A model generated the notes under the pieces. That model did no database searches. It was not told the DNA's origin and saw only the letters and a list, made by a program, of their open reading frames with translations. Made by a program: the position numbers and the translations under genes. A DNA stretch of 64,000 nucleotides from Argonema antarcticum A004/B2 (lineage in GTDB: Bacteria > Cyanobacteriota > Cyanobacteriia > Cyanobacteriales > Aerosakkonemataceae). Positions within the stretch are counted from its first letter, which is position 1; every line of letters starts with the position of its first letter. The stretch is from positions 1 to 64,000 of the forward strand of contig NZ_JAIQZN010000009.1 in the NCBI RefSeq assembly GCF_023333585.1. Direction: 5' to 3'. This document shows positions 6,315-16,757 of this stretch, piece after piece.

Positions 6315-9059
6315 ATGACAAATTATCTCTACCAAATCGGCGGAAGTTTACCGGAAGATGCACCAACTTATGTGGTGCGACAGGCTGACAATGAACTTTA
6401 TGAAGGAGTGAAAAATGGCGAATTTTGTTATGTACTCAATTCTCGCCAAATGGGGAAATCCAGTTTGCTGGTGCGAACGATACAAAGGCTAAAAACTGAA
6501 GGAATCGCCTGTGCCACTATCGACCTTTCAGATATTGGCAACCAGCAAGTTTCTTTGGATAAATGGTATGGAGGCGTCGCCTACAAGCTACTGACAAGTT
6601 TCGATCTCTTTAATGCGATCGAGTTTATGACTTGGTGGCGAGACAGAGAATTAATACCCCCTGTTCAGCGCTTGGGTGAATTGATTGAAGAAGTGCTGCT
6701 GGCGAAAGTTTCTGAAAAAATTGTGATTTTTATCGATGAAATTGATAGCGTTCTCAGCTTCAAAGATTCCCTTGACGACTTTTTTACTCTGATTAGATCT
6801 TGCCATAACAAACGCGCCCAAAAATCAGAATATCAGCGACTTACATTTGCTCTGCTGGGAGTCGCCACACCAAGCGATTTAATTTCCGATCCAACTCGCA
6901 CCCCGTTTAATATCGGTCGTGCAATTGAACTGCATGGTTTTGAATTGCCGGAAGCTCAAGCATTAGCAAAAGGATTAGAGGGAAAGGTAGATCGACCCCA
7001 AGAAATTTTCAAAGAAATATTGGAATGGACAGGCGGACAGCCATTTCTAACTCAAAAACTTTGTAAATTAGTAATTACTGATTCGCTCTTGACAAATGAC
7101 CAAGGACAAATGACAAACTTGGTAAAATCCCAGATCATCGACAATTGGGAATCCCAGGATGAACCAGCGCATATCAAGACAATTCGCGATCGCATCCTGT
7201 CCAATCAGCAACGCGCCAGTAGATTGCTGGGATTATATCATAAAATATTGCAACTAGGAGAAATTCCAGCCGATGACACCCCCGAACAAACCCAATTAAG
7301 ACTATCCGGTTTAGTGGTTATGCGATCGGGAAAATTAAGAGTTTACAACCGCATTTACGAGTCAATTTTTAGCGAAACTTGGGTAGAAAAAGCTTTCTTC
7401 GATTTGCGTCCCCATGCCGCAGCATTATTAGCATGGATAACCTCTAATTGTCAAGATGAATCGCGATTGTTGCGGGGGCAAGCATTGCAGGAAGCACTCA
7501 ACTGGTCAACAGGGAAAAGTTTGAGCGATCGCGATTATCAATTCCTAGCAGCCAGCCAAGAAGCAGCCTTAATAGAATTACGCAACAAAGAACAACAAAG
7601 TCGCACTGAAATTGAGAGACTTAGTAGAGAAAAAGATTTACTCGAACAACTGAGTAACGAGCAACAGCGACGAAAATTAACAGAAGCAAAACTAAAGCAC
7701 GAGCGACAAATGAAAGTCGCAATTAATATTAGAGCAGTTGTAGTTTTGGCGTTATTTTTCACCTTAATCACGGAGATATTTTGGCTAAAAGCGTGGACCG
7801 ATCGCAGAAACATGGAAATCAACGCTCTCACTTTATATTCAGAAGAACTTTTTCAATCAAATCACAAATGGGATGCTCTGACACAAGGTATCCGGGCAGG
7901 CATAAGAATACAACGGTGGCCGTTTGGAATTAACTCCGATACGCGGATACGAGTTTTGATGGCATTGAATCTGGCAGTTTACTCTCTAAAAGAACCTCAT
8001 TATTTGCAGCATAATCTCAGTAAAATTATTTTCCTAACTTTCAGTCCTCAAAGTAATACCTCCGCTTCCGAAATAAAACAAGGAAAAACTTTTACGATCG
8101 CCACGGCTAACGATGATGGATCTATTAAACTTTGGCATAGTGATGGCACTCTGAAAGCAAAATTTCCTATTGCTAGTAATATAATTAGGAGCCTCCATTT
8201 CAGTCCTGATAGTCAAACTCTTGCATCAGGTAGTGATGATGGAACTGTCAAACTTTGGCACAACAACGGTAAATTGCTCCTTTCTTTCAAGGCTCATACT
8301 GATAAAGTAACAAGCATAAGTTTTAACCCAGATGGCAAGACATTTGCCTCTGCAAGTGCAGATGGCACAGTCAAACTTTGGAGTTTCAACGGACAAGAAC
8401 TGAGAACATTGAAGGGACATCAAGGTTCGGTGACTTGCGTGAGTTGGAGTCCCACTGGCAGAACGCTTGCTTCAGCTGGTGCAGATGGTACAGTCAAACT
8501 TTGGAGTCGCGACGGTGTGTGGCAAAAAGACTTGAAAGGACATAACGGTTCGGTTACTAGCGTAAGTTTCAGTCCAGATAGTCAAATGCTTGCCTCTGGG
8601 GGTGCTGACAAAACGGTGAAACTTTGGCAAATTGACGGCACGTTGTTGAGTATTTTAAGGCATAGGGGTAAAGTTACTAGCATTAGTTTCAGTCCTGACG
8701 GTCAGACGCTTGCTACGGCAAGTACAGATAAAATGGTGAGACTGTGGCATATTGATGGAAGTTTGCTAAAAATTTTGAAGAATCATCAGGGTGAGGTGTG
8801 GAGTGTATCTTGGTCGCCGGATGGTGAGATGCTTGCTTCAGCAAGTTCGGATAATAAAGTAATATTGTGGAATTTGAATCTCGACGATATGTTAATTCAA
8901 GCTTGCAATTCGGCGCGGAATTATTTGCAGAAAAACCAAAATGTTAGCCAGAGCGATAAACATATTTGTGATGGCATAGGAGAGGGTAAGGAAAAGTCAA
9001 AAGTCAAAAGTCAAAACTTATTGGAGAATATTTACAAGCTATCATTTCCCAAGGACTAA
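6315..9059 (+). CDS. AAA-like ATPase with transmembrane helix and seven WD40 repeats
   Basis: A 914-residue protein of the cyanobacterial AAA_35-WD40 type. The N-terminus [17 protein letters not shown] leads into the ATPase with Walker [11 protein letters not shown] and Walker [11 protein letters not shown] winged-helix-like linker, a coiled coil (about 415-455) and one membrane helix (about 467-487) follow. Residues about 565-870 form seven WD40 units with SPDGQTLAS and VKLW motifs, enough for one propeller. Such proteins are thought to be signalling or conflict-response scaffolds. Two places look repeat-derived: a Gln/Asn patch near 7085-7125 (TGACAAATGACC words) and the C-terminal tail (AAAAGTC units, 8993-9020). 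Confidence 0.9.
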   Translation: MTNYLYQIGGSLPEDAPTYVVRQADNELYEGVKNGEFCYVLNSRQMGKSSLLVRTIQRLKTEGIACATIDLSDIGNQQVSLDKWYGGVAYKLLTSFDLFNAIEFMTWWRDRELIPPVQRLGELIEEVLLAKVSEKIVIFIDEIDSVLSFKDSLDDFFTLIRSCHNKRAQKSEYQRLTFALLGVATPSDLISDPTRTPFNIGRAIELHGFELPEAQALAKGLEGKVDRPQEIFKEILEWTGGQPFLTQKLCKLVITDSLLTNDQGQMTNLVKSQIIDNWESQDEPAHIKTIRDRILSNQQRASRLLGLYHKILQLGEIPADDTPEQTQLRLSGLVVMRSGKLRVYNRIYESIFSETWVEKAFFDLRPHAAALLAWITSNCQDESRLLRGQALQEALNWSTGKSLSDRDYQFLAASQEAALIELRNKEQQSRTEIERLSREKDLLEQLSNEQQRRKLTEAKLKHERQMKVAINIRAVVVLALFFTLITEIFWLKAWTDRRNMEINALTLYSEELFQSNHKWDALTQGIRAGIRIQRWPFGINSDTRIRVLMALNLAVYSLKEPHYLQHNLSKIIFLTFSPQSNTSASEIKQGKTFTIATANDDGSIKLWHSDGTLKAKFPIASNIIRSLHFSPDSQTLASGSDDGTVKLWHNNGKLLLSFKAHTDKVTSISFNPDGKTFASASADGTVKLWSFNGQELRTLKGHQGSVTCVSWSPTGRTLASAGADGTVKLWSRDGVWQKDLKGHNGSVTSVSFSPDSQMLASGGADKTVKLWQIDGTLLSILRHRGKVTSISFSPDGQTLATASTDKMVRLWHIDGSLLKILKNHQGEVWSVSWSPDGEMLASASSDNKVILWNLNLDDMLIQACNSARNYLQKNQNVSQSDKHICDGIGEGKEKSKVKSQNLLENIYKLSFPKD

Positions 9060-9123
9060 GGGTTTGTTATGCCTATTGGATTAGTGGCGAGTGAGTGCAA
9101 TAATCAGGGCATCAACTTTAAGG

Positions 9124-9345
9124 ATGGCCAACACTATGCCGCAAAATAGCGATCGAGATCGCCTCAGTCCCAAAGATGTAGCGCCGCACATCTATAAGTG
9201 GAGTCGTGAAGAGCTCGAACAAATGCAGGCTATGATCGCAGGGCAACTACAGACAATAAGACAATCTAGTGCATCAGAGGTGAAAAGGTGGCAAGACACG
9301 GATGAAGCTGCCGATCGAGGCCCAGTCGAGTGGAATCCTTTCTAA
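9124..9345 (+). CDS. Small conserved-looking hypothetical protein
   Basis: A short soluble protein of about 73 residues (MANTMPQN... ending GPVEWNPF) with a helical middle (REELEQMQAMIAGQLQTIR). The frame extends upstream to a GTG at 9091, but the ATG at 9124 has AAGG just before it. Codon use and the HIP1-like sites resemble neighbouring genes. No family is recognised. It follows the AAA-WD40 gene by 64 bases and could share its transcript. Confidence 0.5.
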   Translation: MANTMPQNSDRDRLSPKDVAPHIYKWSREELEQMQAMIAGQLQTIRQSSASEVKRWQDTDEAADRGPVEWNPF

Positions 9346-9540
9346 GATCGAAAGCTGGATAATGCGATCGCAGAAAATACCATACCACCGCTCAGATGTG
9401 TAATACCAAATTTGGTTGCTCAAAATAGAGAAAAAATCCGTCCCTTATGCTCTACAGCCCTCGTGTTGCTCTGCGATCGTAACGATTCCCAATGACCATA
9501 AACTATATAATTCTAGGGCTGCTGCTGCGTAGTTCCCTCT

Positions 9541-9800
9541 GACCAGCTTATAGCTAATTTGGCAAGCAGTTGACCCCTGAGCCGGTAAAACTTTCTCACA
9601 AATCTTAACTAAGAGCCTGATTGCTGTGCGAGTATTTCGCCAAACTGCAAGTTACGGGCAAAATCATCTTTTCTAGAAAAAAGCATCCTATTTCAGGGTA
9701 ACCGTTCGCTCCTGCTGACGTTTTAACGGGTAACGGTAGTTTGGTTTTGAGGGGAAACCGTAGGAAGCAAAGCTTCCGAGCTACCCATGCGGTGGTGAGG
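9541..9800 (+). ncRNA. Candidate structured RNA with nested helices
   Basis: The 660-base gap before the cyAbrB gene has no credible reading frame, but 9702-9785 shows ordered complementarity. CCGTT (9702-9706) pairs with AACGG (9725-9729). GGTAG (9735-9739) pairs with CTACC (9781-9785) and encloses two hairpins, GGTTT/AAACC (9743-9759) and GGAAGC/GCTTCC (9763-9777). Four helices in one short stretch argue for a folded RNA. It could be a 5' leader of the regulator, an independent small RNA, or a relic of a transposon guide RNA (HEARO/omega type). Ends and strand are not determined; the rest of 9346-10007 shows nothing I recognise. Confidence 0.4.
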
Positions 9801-10007
9801 AATTCGCCAACAAGAACTTATCCCTGCCGCTACATGAGCTACAATTACCAATCCAGAAAAGAGCAATATTACTTACAGGGCGTACTTGGCGAACACGATC
9901 GGTATTAGGCATTCCCAAAACAATTCAGTCTAGTGGTTGATATTTCATGAACGATATTATATGGTTCAATAATGCAAAAGAAGTTAAATTTAGTCAGAGG
10001 CAATTTT

Positions 10008-10409
10008 ATGGCTGAAACTGCAACAGCGCCACTAACAGGGAAAGGACTACTACAAAAAGTCAAAGAGCTTTCCCATTTGTCGCGCCGGGAAACCGCTAAG
10101 GCTTGCGGGTACTACTCCAACACCAAAAACAACCAGACTCGCGTCAATCTGACAGACTTTTACGATGCTGTGCTGGCAGCTAAAGGTATTGCTCTGGAGC
10201 CAGAAAGTGAGAAAGATGGTCGGGGTCGGGAAGCGACTTACCGGGTGAGCGTTCATAAGAACGGTCAGATTGTGATTGGATCTGCCTACACTCAGGCAAT
10301 GGGTTTAAAGCCAGGTGATGAGTTTGAAATCCGACTCGGATACAAGCATATTCGTTTGATTCAACTTGACCGCGATATCGATGCCCCCGAAGAAGAAGAC
10401 GAAGAATAG
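10008..10409 (+). CDS. calA: cyAbrB-family transcriptional regulator (CalA/cyAbrB1 type)
   Basis: A 133-residue cyanobacterial AbrB-like DNA-binding protein. The N-terminal part (GKGLLQKVKELSHLSRRETAKACGYY) is specific to cyAbrB. The C-terminal AbrB beta-barrel is YRVSVHKNGQIVIGSAYTQAMGLKPGDEFEIRLG. cyAbrB proteins are global regulators of carbon, nitrogen and redox genes in cyanobacteria. The frame opens at 9972, but the ATG at 10008 has AGAGG 8 bases upstream and starts the conserved MAETATAPLTGK. It has a long upstream region (see the candidate RNA). The family is secure; the paralog (CalA rather than cyAbrB2) is my reading of the sequence. Confidence 0.92.
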   Translation: MAETATAPLTGKGLLQKVKELSHLSRRETAKACGYYSNTKNNQTRVNLTDFYDAVLAAKGIALEPESEKDGRGREATYRVSVHKNGQIVIGSAYTQAMGLKPGDEFEIRLGYKHIRLIQLDRDIDAPEEEDEE

Positions 10410-10590
10410 ATTGTACTTGTACAAGACAAGTTAGCTGTTCTGCTCTCTTAAGTAGCGCCAGACAGGGGAGGATGAAGGATAAAGGATTGAGGATATTGGA
10501 TCGAGCGTGCGGATAGCGTATAGAATGAAAATTTCTCCCCGCCTCTTCGCATTCACCCCCCCATTACTGTTCGGATTTGGAACTTTCGTA

Positions 10591-10671
10591 GGTTGGGTTT
10601 TGTTACTTCAACCCTAACTCGCTCTTGGGTAGGTTGGGTTTTGTTATCTCTCAACCCAACCTACAATTGTT
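10591..10671. repeat. GTAGGTTGGGTT dispersed repeat
   Basis: Two direct GTAGGTTGGGTTTTGTTA units and an inverted CAACCCAACCTAC unit make a hairpin-capable block. A related block (GTTGGGTTGA...CAACCCAACCTAC) lies at 29439-29470. The 395-base gap 10410-10805 between the cyAbrB gene and the convergent kinase holds this repeat and no credible gene. Confidence 0.6.
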
Positions 10672-10805
10672 TTTAACCGAATAGTATTGCCCCGCTCTCC
10701 CATCCTCAGTTCCTTGCTGTGAAGCTTACTTTGCCCTGAACTTTTTTACCTTAATGTCGCAATTCATCTCCCGTTATAGTTCGTAGAACTTAACGGGAGA
10801 GTATG

Positions 10806-12158
10806 TCAAACTCCAGTTTGAGAATAAGCCCGATCGCTGTGGCCATCGAGTGCGATCGCATCTCCACTTTGCTCAATAGGAATGGCTACAACAAACTCCG
10901 ACCCCTTTGTCAATGTTGAGTTGGCGTCTAGCGTCCCGCCGTGCTTTTCTACAACTATTTGATGGGCTATAGATAATCCCAGTCCAGTTCCCTGACCTAC
11001 GGGTTTGGTGGTGAACAGATGGTCAAACACTTTTTCGAGAACTCGATCCGACATACCGATCCCGTTATCTTTAATCCGAACCAACACCTGCTTACTATCG
11101 CTCAATTGCTCGGTTCGGATGATAATTCGATTGGGATTGGTCTTAACTTCCTCAAAACTACGCCCCTGGTTGGACTCTTCTAAAGCATCAATGGCATTTG
11201 CCAGCAGATTCATAAACACCTGATTGATCTGTCCGGGAAAGCATTCAATGGGAGGCAGTTGACCGTAGTCTTTCTCCACAAGGATAGCGGGGCGCTTTTC
11301 ATTTTCTTTCAAGCGGTGCTTCAAAATCATGAGAGTGCTATCAATGCCTTCGTGGATATTGAAGGGGGTTGGTCGATCGCAATCTCCTCTGGAAAAGGTG
11401 CGTAGACTGGTGCTGATATTGCGAATGCGATCGACCCCTTCCTTCATCGACGAAATCAGCTTGGGAAAATCGTCTCTCAAATAATCTAGCTCGATGGATG
11501 CGATCGCATCTTGAATTGCACCAACAGGATTAGGATAGTTTTGTTCATAGATCTCAATTAAAAAAAGTAAATCTTTCACATATTCTTCAACATAATCGAG
11601 ATTGCCACTAATAAAGCCAACTGGATTATTAATCTCGTGAGCTACCCCTGCCACTAATTGCCCCAGCGCAGACATTTTTTCTTTCTGCACAAGCTGCACG
11701 TGAGACTCTCGCAAACTCTCTAATGCTTGGGAAAGTTCGGCTGTTCTGGCCAAGACTTTTTCTTCTAGGTTTTTTGTCAAAAACCGCAGCTGAAGATGTA
11801 GTTTGATTCGAGCTAATATTTCGGCTTCTTGAAACGGTTTTGTGATGTAATCAACTGCTCCTGAATTTAGTCCTTTAACCTTATTTTCTGGATCGGAAAA
11901 TGCGGTCATGAAAATTACTGGTATGTCGCAGGTTTGAGGATTTACTTTTAACCGCTTGCAGGTTTCAAAACCATCGATTCCTGGCATCATCACATCTAGC
12001 AAGATCAGATCTGGTAAACTGTACTGGATTTGCTTAAGTGCGCGATCGCCATCCGTAGCGATCGCAACTTCATAACCTGCATCGGTCAATGCCTCAGAGA
12101 TAACTTCCAAATTGGCAGGAGTGTCATCGACAACTAGGATTAAGGCGGGGTCTTGCAT
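10806..12158 (-). CDS. Response regulator-histidine kinase (REC-HisKA-HATPase)
   Basis: Cytoplasmic two-component protein of about 450 residues. An N-terminal receiver domain (LILVVDDTPANLEV, phospho-Asp in LLDVMMPGIDGFE, Lys in DYITKPF) is followed by a coiled coil, a HisKA dimer with the H-box LGQLVAGVAHEINNPVGF, and an HATPase with NLLANAIDAL, DNGIGM and GQGTGLGLSIAH. The frame extends to a TTG at 12260, but the ATG at 12158 begins the conserved receiver. It lies downstream of the hybrid kinase on the same strand and probably accepts or relays phosphate from it. No DNA-binding output domain. Confidence 0.92.
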   Translation of the reverse strand: MQDPALILVVDDTPANLEVISEALTDAGYEVAIATDGDRALKQIQYSLPDLILLDVMMPGIDGFETCKRLKVNPQTCDIPVIFMTAFSDPENKVKGLNSGAVDYITKPFQEAEILARIKLHLQLRFLTKNLEEKVLARTAELSQALESLRESHVQLVQKEKMSALGQLVAGVAHEINNPVGFISGNLDYVEEYVKDLLFLIEIYEQNYPNPVGAIQDAIASIELDYLRDDFPKLISSMKEGVDRIRNISTSLRTFSRGDCDRPTPFNIHEGIDSTLMILKHRLKENEKRPAILVEKDYGQLPPIECFPGQINQVFMNLLANAIDALEESNQGRSFEEVKTNPNRIIIRTEQLSDSKQVLVRIKDNGIGMSDRVLEKVFDHLFTTKPVGQGTGLGLSIAHQIVVEKHGGTLDANSTLTKGSEFVVAIPIEQSGDAIALDGHSDRAYSQTGV

Positions 12159-12301
12159 GAGTGGTATCTCAAATTCCTTTAAGAGCGAGGAGTTTAAAAT
12201 TTTAGGATGCAAAAATTTTAGCAGCTTTTGCCAGTGCCTATTTTGATACTCAATCCTCAAACTCCTGCACTTCTAATTCTAAGCTTTTTAACGAATGTTT
12301 T

Positions 12302-14863
12302 TCACCTGTTTTGCTCATCTATGCACTTCTTGATTAAATCCTCAATTTTTTCGGCTTGAAATTTTTGGGCTAATGGGGTAACCTTTTCGATAAAAGAGGT
12401 ATACTTTAGATCGAGCTTTTGAATTTTTTGCGCTTCCTCAATGAATTTTTTGAGACGCCCTTGTTGAACCAATAAAAGCAACTTTTCCAGATCTTCTCGA
12501 TGCGGAACCGTAACTTCCTTATCTAACTCAGTTAGCTCTGCTTTTGTTGAGAATATCGAGGGAGTAGAGATTGTTTCTGAAGCCTTTCGCTCATATTGCC
12601 ATGCGATCGCCAAATGTTTTTCTAACAAGCGGAACAACTCGTCTGCTTGGACAGGCTTTGGCAGAAAATCATCTGCTCCGGCTTTCAGGCTCTTTTGCCG
12701 ATCGATCTGCGATACCGACGCCGATGAGACGACCACCCTTGTGGCTTTTAGCGTTTCTCTCTGGCGCAACTGCTGCAACAATTCATATCCATTCATCACA
12801 GGCATGAGGATATCCGTGATAATTAAATTGGGGTTCAACTCGATCGCTTTTGCCAACCCTTCCTGACCGTTCTCTGCTTCCAAGACTTTAAAGCCGAGCG
12901 GCTCTAACAAATTCACCAGCACCGATCGATTTTCCCACTTGTCATCCGCAACGAGGATCGTTCGTCGCGCCCCCTCGTAACCGAGAATTTTTTTTCCATT
13001 TGTCGTAATTGCGTCCTGTATCCACCCATCTGGTAGGGACAGATCCACCTCAAAGGAAAAGGTGCTGCCCACACCCGCTTGGCTTTGCACCCGGATTTGA
13101 CTGCCCATGAGGTTAACGATCTTATTGCTAATGGCCAGTCCCAGACCCGTACCTTCAGCGCGATGCCTTCGATCTCCCACCTGTTCAAAAGGGAGGAAAA
13201 TTTTTTCTACTTCTTCCGAGCCGATCCCAACGCCCGTGTCCTCGACTTGGAAGCAGACGCTACAAAAGTTTTGAATTTGTTCTGACTCCTGAGTCTGGAA
13301 CTGTCGAACTCCCAAACTCCTGACTTCTACTTTGAAGGTAACACCGCCTTTTTGCGTGAATTTAATGGCATTGCCCAGGAGATTGATCAACACCTGGCGC
13401 AGGCGTATTTCATCAGCCTGAATGGCTGACGGTAGATTAGGTGCAGGCAAATAATTGAAATCAATTCCTTTTTGTTCGGCTCTGATGCGGCAAATTTCCT
13501 CTACGCATTGAAGGAAGGAAGGAAAGTGAAAATCGCTATTATCCAGTTCCATTTTCCGCGCTTCAATTTTAGACAAGTCTAAAATGTCATTGATTAAGGT
13601 TAGTAAGTGAGATCCGCACTCGTAAATAATATCCAAGCCGTCCTGTTGCTTGGCTGTCATATTGCGATCGCGTTGGAGAATTTGGGCATAACCCAAAATG
13701 CCGTTGAGGGGGGTACGCAGTTCGTGACTCATGTTTGCCAGGAATTCACTTTTTGCCTCGTTAGCAGTATCTGCTGCTTTTTTAGCCGCCTCAGCAATGA
13801 GCTTTGACTTTTTTAGTTGGGACTGCTCAAAGGATTGCACCTGCCAGAGAACGGCAATCATCGTGCCTGCCAGTCCTACCATAACTATTGCCATCAGGTC
13901 TAGGGGTCGCAGTTGCGCTTCAATATTTTGCCGAGGAATCACCAAGGCAACAGACCAGTTTGCTTCCTTAAGCGGGATGTAAGCAACATACTGCTGGGTA
14001 CCCTCAATAGGGATTAGCTGGATGCCTCGTTCCCGGTTTACCATGTTTTGAGCGATCGCAGCCAAACTTCGATCTGGCAGTTTGAGAAAACTAGGGGCAG
14101 GTTTCTCCAAGGTAGACATCAAAGCTAAATTAGGATGAACAATTGCTTCTCCCTTAGAGTTGAGAGCAAAGGCATAGCTGCCGTCCCCATAGTGCAAGCC
14201 ATTGACCACAGCAACAACCTGGTCGATACTAATCACGCCATTGATGACACCGATTACCTCTCCTAAAGGCTTTCCGGGTGCTGAAGATCCCGATCGCACA
14301 GGAACCGCATAGGCGACAACCCTCGCTCCTGGCGGGACACGGGCAATTAGCGGGTCAGACAAACTGCTCTTTCCGGCCATCGCCCCCTGAAAGTGTTGAC
14401 GGTCTTTCAAGTTGATGCTTCCTTGGGGCTGATTCTTCAGAGTGGTGTACAGAAAACCATTAACATCAATCATCCCGAAATACGTAAATTCTCGCAGGCG
14501 CTGTTCTTCTGAAACCAGATACGGCTCTATCTTTGCCCAGTCCATCGTTCGGAATGTTGGGTTGTTAGCACTGGACTCTAAAGCAGCTTTGTATTTTCCA
14601 ATCCAGTTATCAATTTCTTCAGCGCCTTGCTGCACCTGCAAAAACGCTTTGTCCTTCAGGTTCACCAACAGCAGCTCCCGCACTAGCTGATAGCTATAGT
14701 AAGCAGATAAGCTGACGATTAAGGTTGTACCGCCAATAATCAGCCGCACCAGGAAGTTTTGGCGCGAATACTCCGCGTTTGGGCGTTTTGGCTCTCGACG
14801 GTGCCACCATTGAGTGAGCCTCTGCCAATTTGTGAGTTGCTGAAGTTGCTCAGGTGCAGTCAT
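12302..14863 (-). CDS. Hybrid sensor histidine kinase with Cache sensor domain
   Basis: An 853-residue membrane sensor. A first membrane helix (about 38-62) and a second (about 322-342) flank a periplasmic dCache-type domain ([14 protein letters not shown] ... [12 protein letters not shown]). HisKA follows with the H-box [17 protein letters not shown]. The ATPase has [19 protein letters not shown] and [12 protein letters not shown] receiver domain has VADDKWENR, phospho-Asp in [12 protein letters not shown] and Lys in LPKPVQ. The C-terminal helical tail (about 770-853) may be a divergent transfer domain but lacks an obvious HPt His motif. The ligand is unknown. The adjacent downstream kinase suggests a multistep relay. 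Confidence 0.93.
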   Translation of the reverse strand: MTAPEQLQQLTNWQRLTQWWHRREPKRPNAEYSRQNFLVRLIIGGTTLIVSLSAYYSYQLVRELLLVNLKDKAFLQVQQGAEEIDNWIGKYKAALESSANNPTFRTMDWAKIEPYLVSEEQRLREFTYFGMIDVNGFLYTTLKNQPQGSINLKDRQHFQGAMAGKSSLSDPLIARVPPGARVVAYAVPVRSGSSAPGKPLGEVIGVINGVISIDQVVAVVNGLHYGDGSYAFALNSKGEAIVHPNLALMSTLEKPAPSFLKLPDRSLAAIAQNMVNRERGIQLIPIEGTQQYVAYIPLKEANWSVALVIPRQNIEAQLRPLDLMAIVMVGLAGTMIAVLWQVQSFEQSQLKKSKLIAEAAKKAADTANEAKSEFLANMSHELRTPLNGILGYAQILQRDRNMTAKQQDGLDIIYECGSHLLTLINDILDLSKIEARKMELDNSDFHFPSFLQCVEEICRIRAEQKGIDFNYLPAPNLPSAIQADEIRLRQVLINLLGNAIKFTQKGGVTFKVEVRSLGVRQFQTQESEQIQNFCSVCFQVEDTGVGIGSEEVEKIFLPFEQVGDRRHRAEGTGLGLAISNKIVNLMGSQIRVQSQAGVGSTFSFEVDLSLPDGWIQDAITTNGKKILGYEGARRTILVADDKWENRSVLVNLLEPLGFKVLEAENGQEGLAKAIELNPNLIITDILMPVMNGYELLQQLRQRETLKATRVVVSSASVSQIDRQKSLKAGADDFLPKPVQADELFRLLEKHLAIAWQYERKASETISTPSIFSTKAELTELDKEVTVPHREDLEKLLLLVQQGRLKKFIEEAQKIQKLDLKYTSFIEKVTPLAQKFQAEKIEDLIKKCIDEQNR

Positions 14864-14943
14864 AGCTTGTTGATTTGCCCATGACCATGATTATACCGAC
14901 AGGCGCAGCCGGTCAATTTAGGGATGAGATTTCTAGCGATCGA

Positions 14944-15468
14944 TCACTTAGCCGCTACCACTTCGATTTCCACCAACCATCCTGGTCCCACTAATTGCGT
15001 AACTTGGGTACGAGTCCGCACAGGAATTTCAGGCTGTTTGCTGTTGCCAAAAAACTCTGCGTATGCTTCCTGAAACGCTCCGAAATCGGCTTTACCGTTG
15101 AGAGCGGGATCGCCCACCAGGTATCCATGCACCTTGATGACATCACTCATGGAGTAGCCGCGCTTTTTAAGAATTGACTCGATATTTTTGAGGATGTTTC
15201 TGGTTTGAGTCTTTGTGTCCCCATACGCTTTGGGCGTATTGGGATCGGCGTTGGGATCGATCGCAGGCGGAACCATGCCGCTCAGAAATAATAAGTCTTT
15301 ATTACCAGGAACTGCAACAGATTCTAAAAATTGGTTGACATAAGGCGAACTAGGGTCAAGCCGATAGCGTATAATGTCTGCTGCATCTACTCGCCACGCG
15401 AAAGTTACCAATATTGCAACTATTCCCAAAATTAGCAGAATTGGCTTAACTCTGGTGATGTTGTTCAT
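14944..15468 (-). CDS. Exported RidA/YjgF-family protein
   Basis: A 174-residue protein with an N-terminal signal or anchor (IKP-ILLILGIVAILVTFAW) and a RidA fold: LLFLSGMVPP, DTKTQTRNILKNIESILKKRGYSMSDVIKVHGYL, and PVRTRTQVTQLVGPGWLVEIEVVA. The Arg of RTRTQV is the position that binds carboxylates in imine deaminases of this family. Canonical RidA is cytosolic and about 125 residues; the signal segment makes this a periplasmic variant. It sits alone between the kinase genes and the VWA gene. The family is secure; the substrate is unknown. Confidence 0.88.
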   Translation of the reverse strand: MNNITRVKPILLILGIVAILVTFAWRVDAADIIRYRLDPSSPYVNQFLESVAVPGNKDLLFLSGMVPPAIDPNADPNTPKAYGDTKTQTRNILKNIESILKKRGYSMSDVIKVHGYLVGDPALNGKADFGAFQEAYAEFFGNSKQPEIPVRTRTQVTQLVGPGWLVEIEVVAAK

Positions 15469-15678
15469 TAGATAAATTCCTTATTGATTCAAATCATGAT
15501 ATCAATCAGTTTGCCCGTAAACTGCCACGCCCTAACGGTACGATGGATTAATCGCATATTTTGTTACAAAATATGTAATGGAACTTAATAATTAAGAGGT
15601 GTCAAAAGCTCGATCTGTGCTAAAACAGAAAGTGGATTGGAGCGAAAAAATTATCTATATCTTTATTAATTAGGGGAT

Positions 15679-15702
15679 TATATCCTGTCCGGTTGCATCG
15701 GT
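15679..15702. repeat. Solo terminal end of the ATATCATGTCCGGT repeat family
   Basis: TATCCTGTCCGGTTGCATCGG matches the left terminal inverted repeat of the MITE-like element at 33047-33212. No partner end is visible nearby, so this looks like a solo or decayed end. It lies in the 15469-15765 gap, which holds no gene. Confidence 0.55.
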
Positions 15703-15713
15703 ATTCTATGCCT

Positions 15714-15762
15714 GTTCATGGTTCATAGTTCATGAATCTTCGATGAACTATGAACCATGAAC
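15714..15762 (-). terminator. 20-bp perfect hairpin after the VWA gene
   Basis: GTTCATGGTTCATAGTTCAT at 15714-15733 is followed after a 9-base loop by its exact complement ending at 15762, four bases past the end of the VWA gene. The position fits a transcription end for the operon on the minus strand, although no T tract follows. The internal GTTCATGGTTCATAGTTCAT repetition suggests it derives from a dispersed repeat. Confidence 0.5.
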
Positions 15763-15765
15763 AAT

Positions 15766-16557
15766 CTAAGGACTGCCAAAACCACCCAAAGCGGCTTGAC
15801 TGAAACTTGCCGCGCCAACGCTAGCACGTACAGCAGATTGGGAAAAGATTTGAAAAGCCTGACGAATTTCGGAAGTGCTGTTACTTGGCGTCAGTATCCA
15901 CTCATCCCGCAATCCCATTTCTTGAAACACTTTGCGGAAATTTGTGCTGCCATTGTCAATACCCATTGCTGCGATAATATGGTTTTCGGCCATCAGCATA
16001 TCTTTAACAATGGAAGCAACATTTTTGGCAGTAGCTTTTGTAGAATGTTCGTCAGCACCATCGGTAATAATTAAAGTGATAGTGCGAACGGGAACGCCGT
16101 TATCGGCAAATTGCTGAGACTTAGCTAAAACAGTTCCCAACAACACAATAGTTTGGTCATATAAAGGTGTACCTTCGTTGGGTTGGTAGTTACCCGCATC
16201 CATTCTCACCGCTCGATCGATCGGACAGTAAGGATACAAAACATGACCGTTTAGATATCGATTGTGAGCTAAAATGTTGTCTCGCTGTTTGGAATTTTTG
16301 AGAGCGTCGAGTACAGCATTATGACCGTCTCGCACGGCTTGAGTATTGCCAGAATAAGCAATAGAACCGGAATCATCGGGCATGATGGTTAGGAGTACAA
16401 CTTCGCTCGCCATTACATCATCTACACTCACTCCCAATCCTGCTTGGATTTGTGTACCGATGTCAATCACATTTAATGCTTGTAAGGATGCGGAGGAAAG
16501 CAATCCTTCTTCTTGAGCTGTTTGGAAAAGGTTGTTGAGGTTGGGTGTTTGAGTCAT
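15766..16557 (-). CDS. VWA-domain protein of TerY type
   Basis: A 263-residue von Willebrand A domain protein. The metal site is DDSGSI (DxSxS pattern) near residue 60, with the Thr in NEGTPLYDQT and the second Asp in LIITDGADEHS. The fold is nearly the whole protein, ending in a short Ala/Gly-rich tail (SFSQAALGGFG). The frame runs to 16590, but the ATG at 16557 starts MTQTPNLNN; no clear ribosome site. It is the last gene of a set with PP2C, a zinc-ribbon kinase and a nicotinamidase-like enzyme, matching the VWA component of TerY-P triads. A 200-base gap with a GAAACC repeat precedes it. Confidence 0.85.
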   Translation of the reverse strand: MTQTPNLNNLFQTAQEEGLLSSASLQALNVIDIGTQIQAGLGVSVDDVMASEVVLLTIMPDDSGSIAYSGNTQAVRDGHNAVLDALKNSKQRDNILAHNRYLNGHVLYPYCPIDRAVRMDAGNYQPNEGTPLYDQTIVLLGTVLAKSQQFADNGVPVRTITLIITDGADEHSTKATAKNVASIVKDMLMAENHIIAAMGIDNGSTNFRKVFQEMGLRDEWILTPSNSTSEIRQAFQIFSQSAVRASVGAASFSQAALGGFGSP

Positions 16558-16636
16558 ATTAATTGGGGAGGATGAGGATCGAGGAACCACAGATGAACAC
16601 AGATCGCAGATGAAAGGACTGACGCACTATGAGGCT

Positions 16637-16704
16637 AGAAACCCGGTTTCTTAGTCGGTTGTTAGGTGTTCAACCCCCGATTTGGCATAGAAACCGGGTT
16701 TCTT
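16637..16704. repeat. Inverted pair of AGAAACC(C/G)GGTTTCTT units
   Basis: Units at 16637-16652 and 16689-16704 are separated by 36 bases and lie between the VWA gene and the hydrolase gene. They could fold into either two small hairpins or one long one and so partly uncouple the two genes. Just upstream (16585-16610) is a copy of the CCACAGATGAACACAGAT repeat. Confidence 0.7.
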
Positions 16705-16757
16705 TGCCATTCGTTCTAGATGAAAGAGAAATATCTGCGTTTATCTGCGGTTAATTT

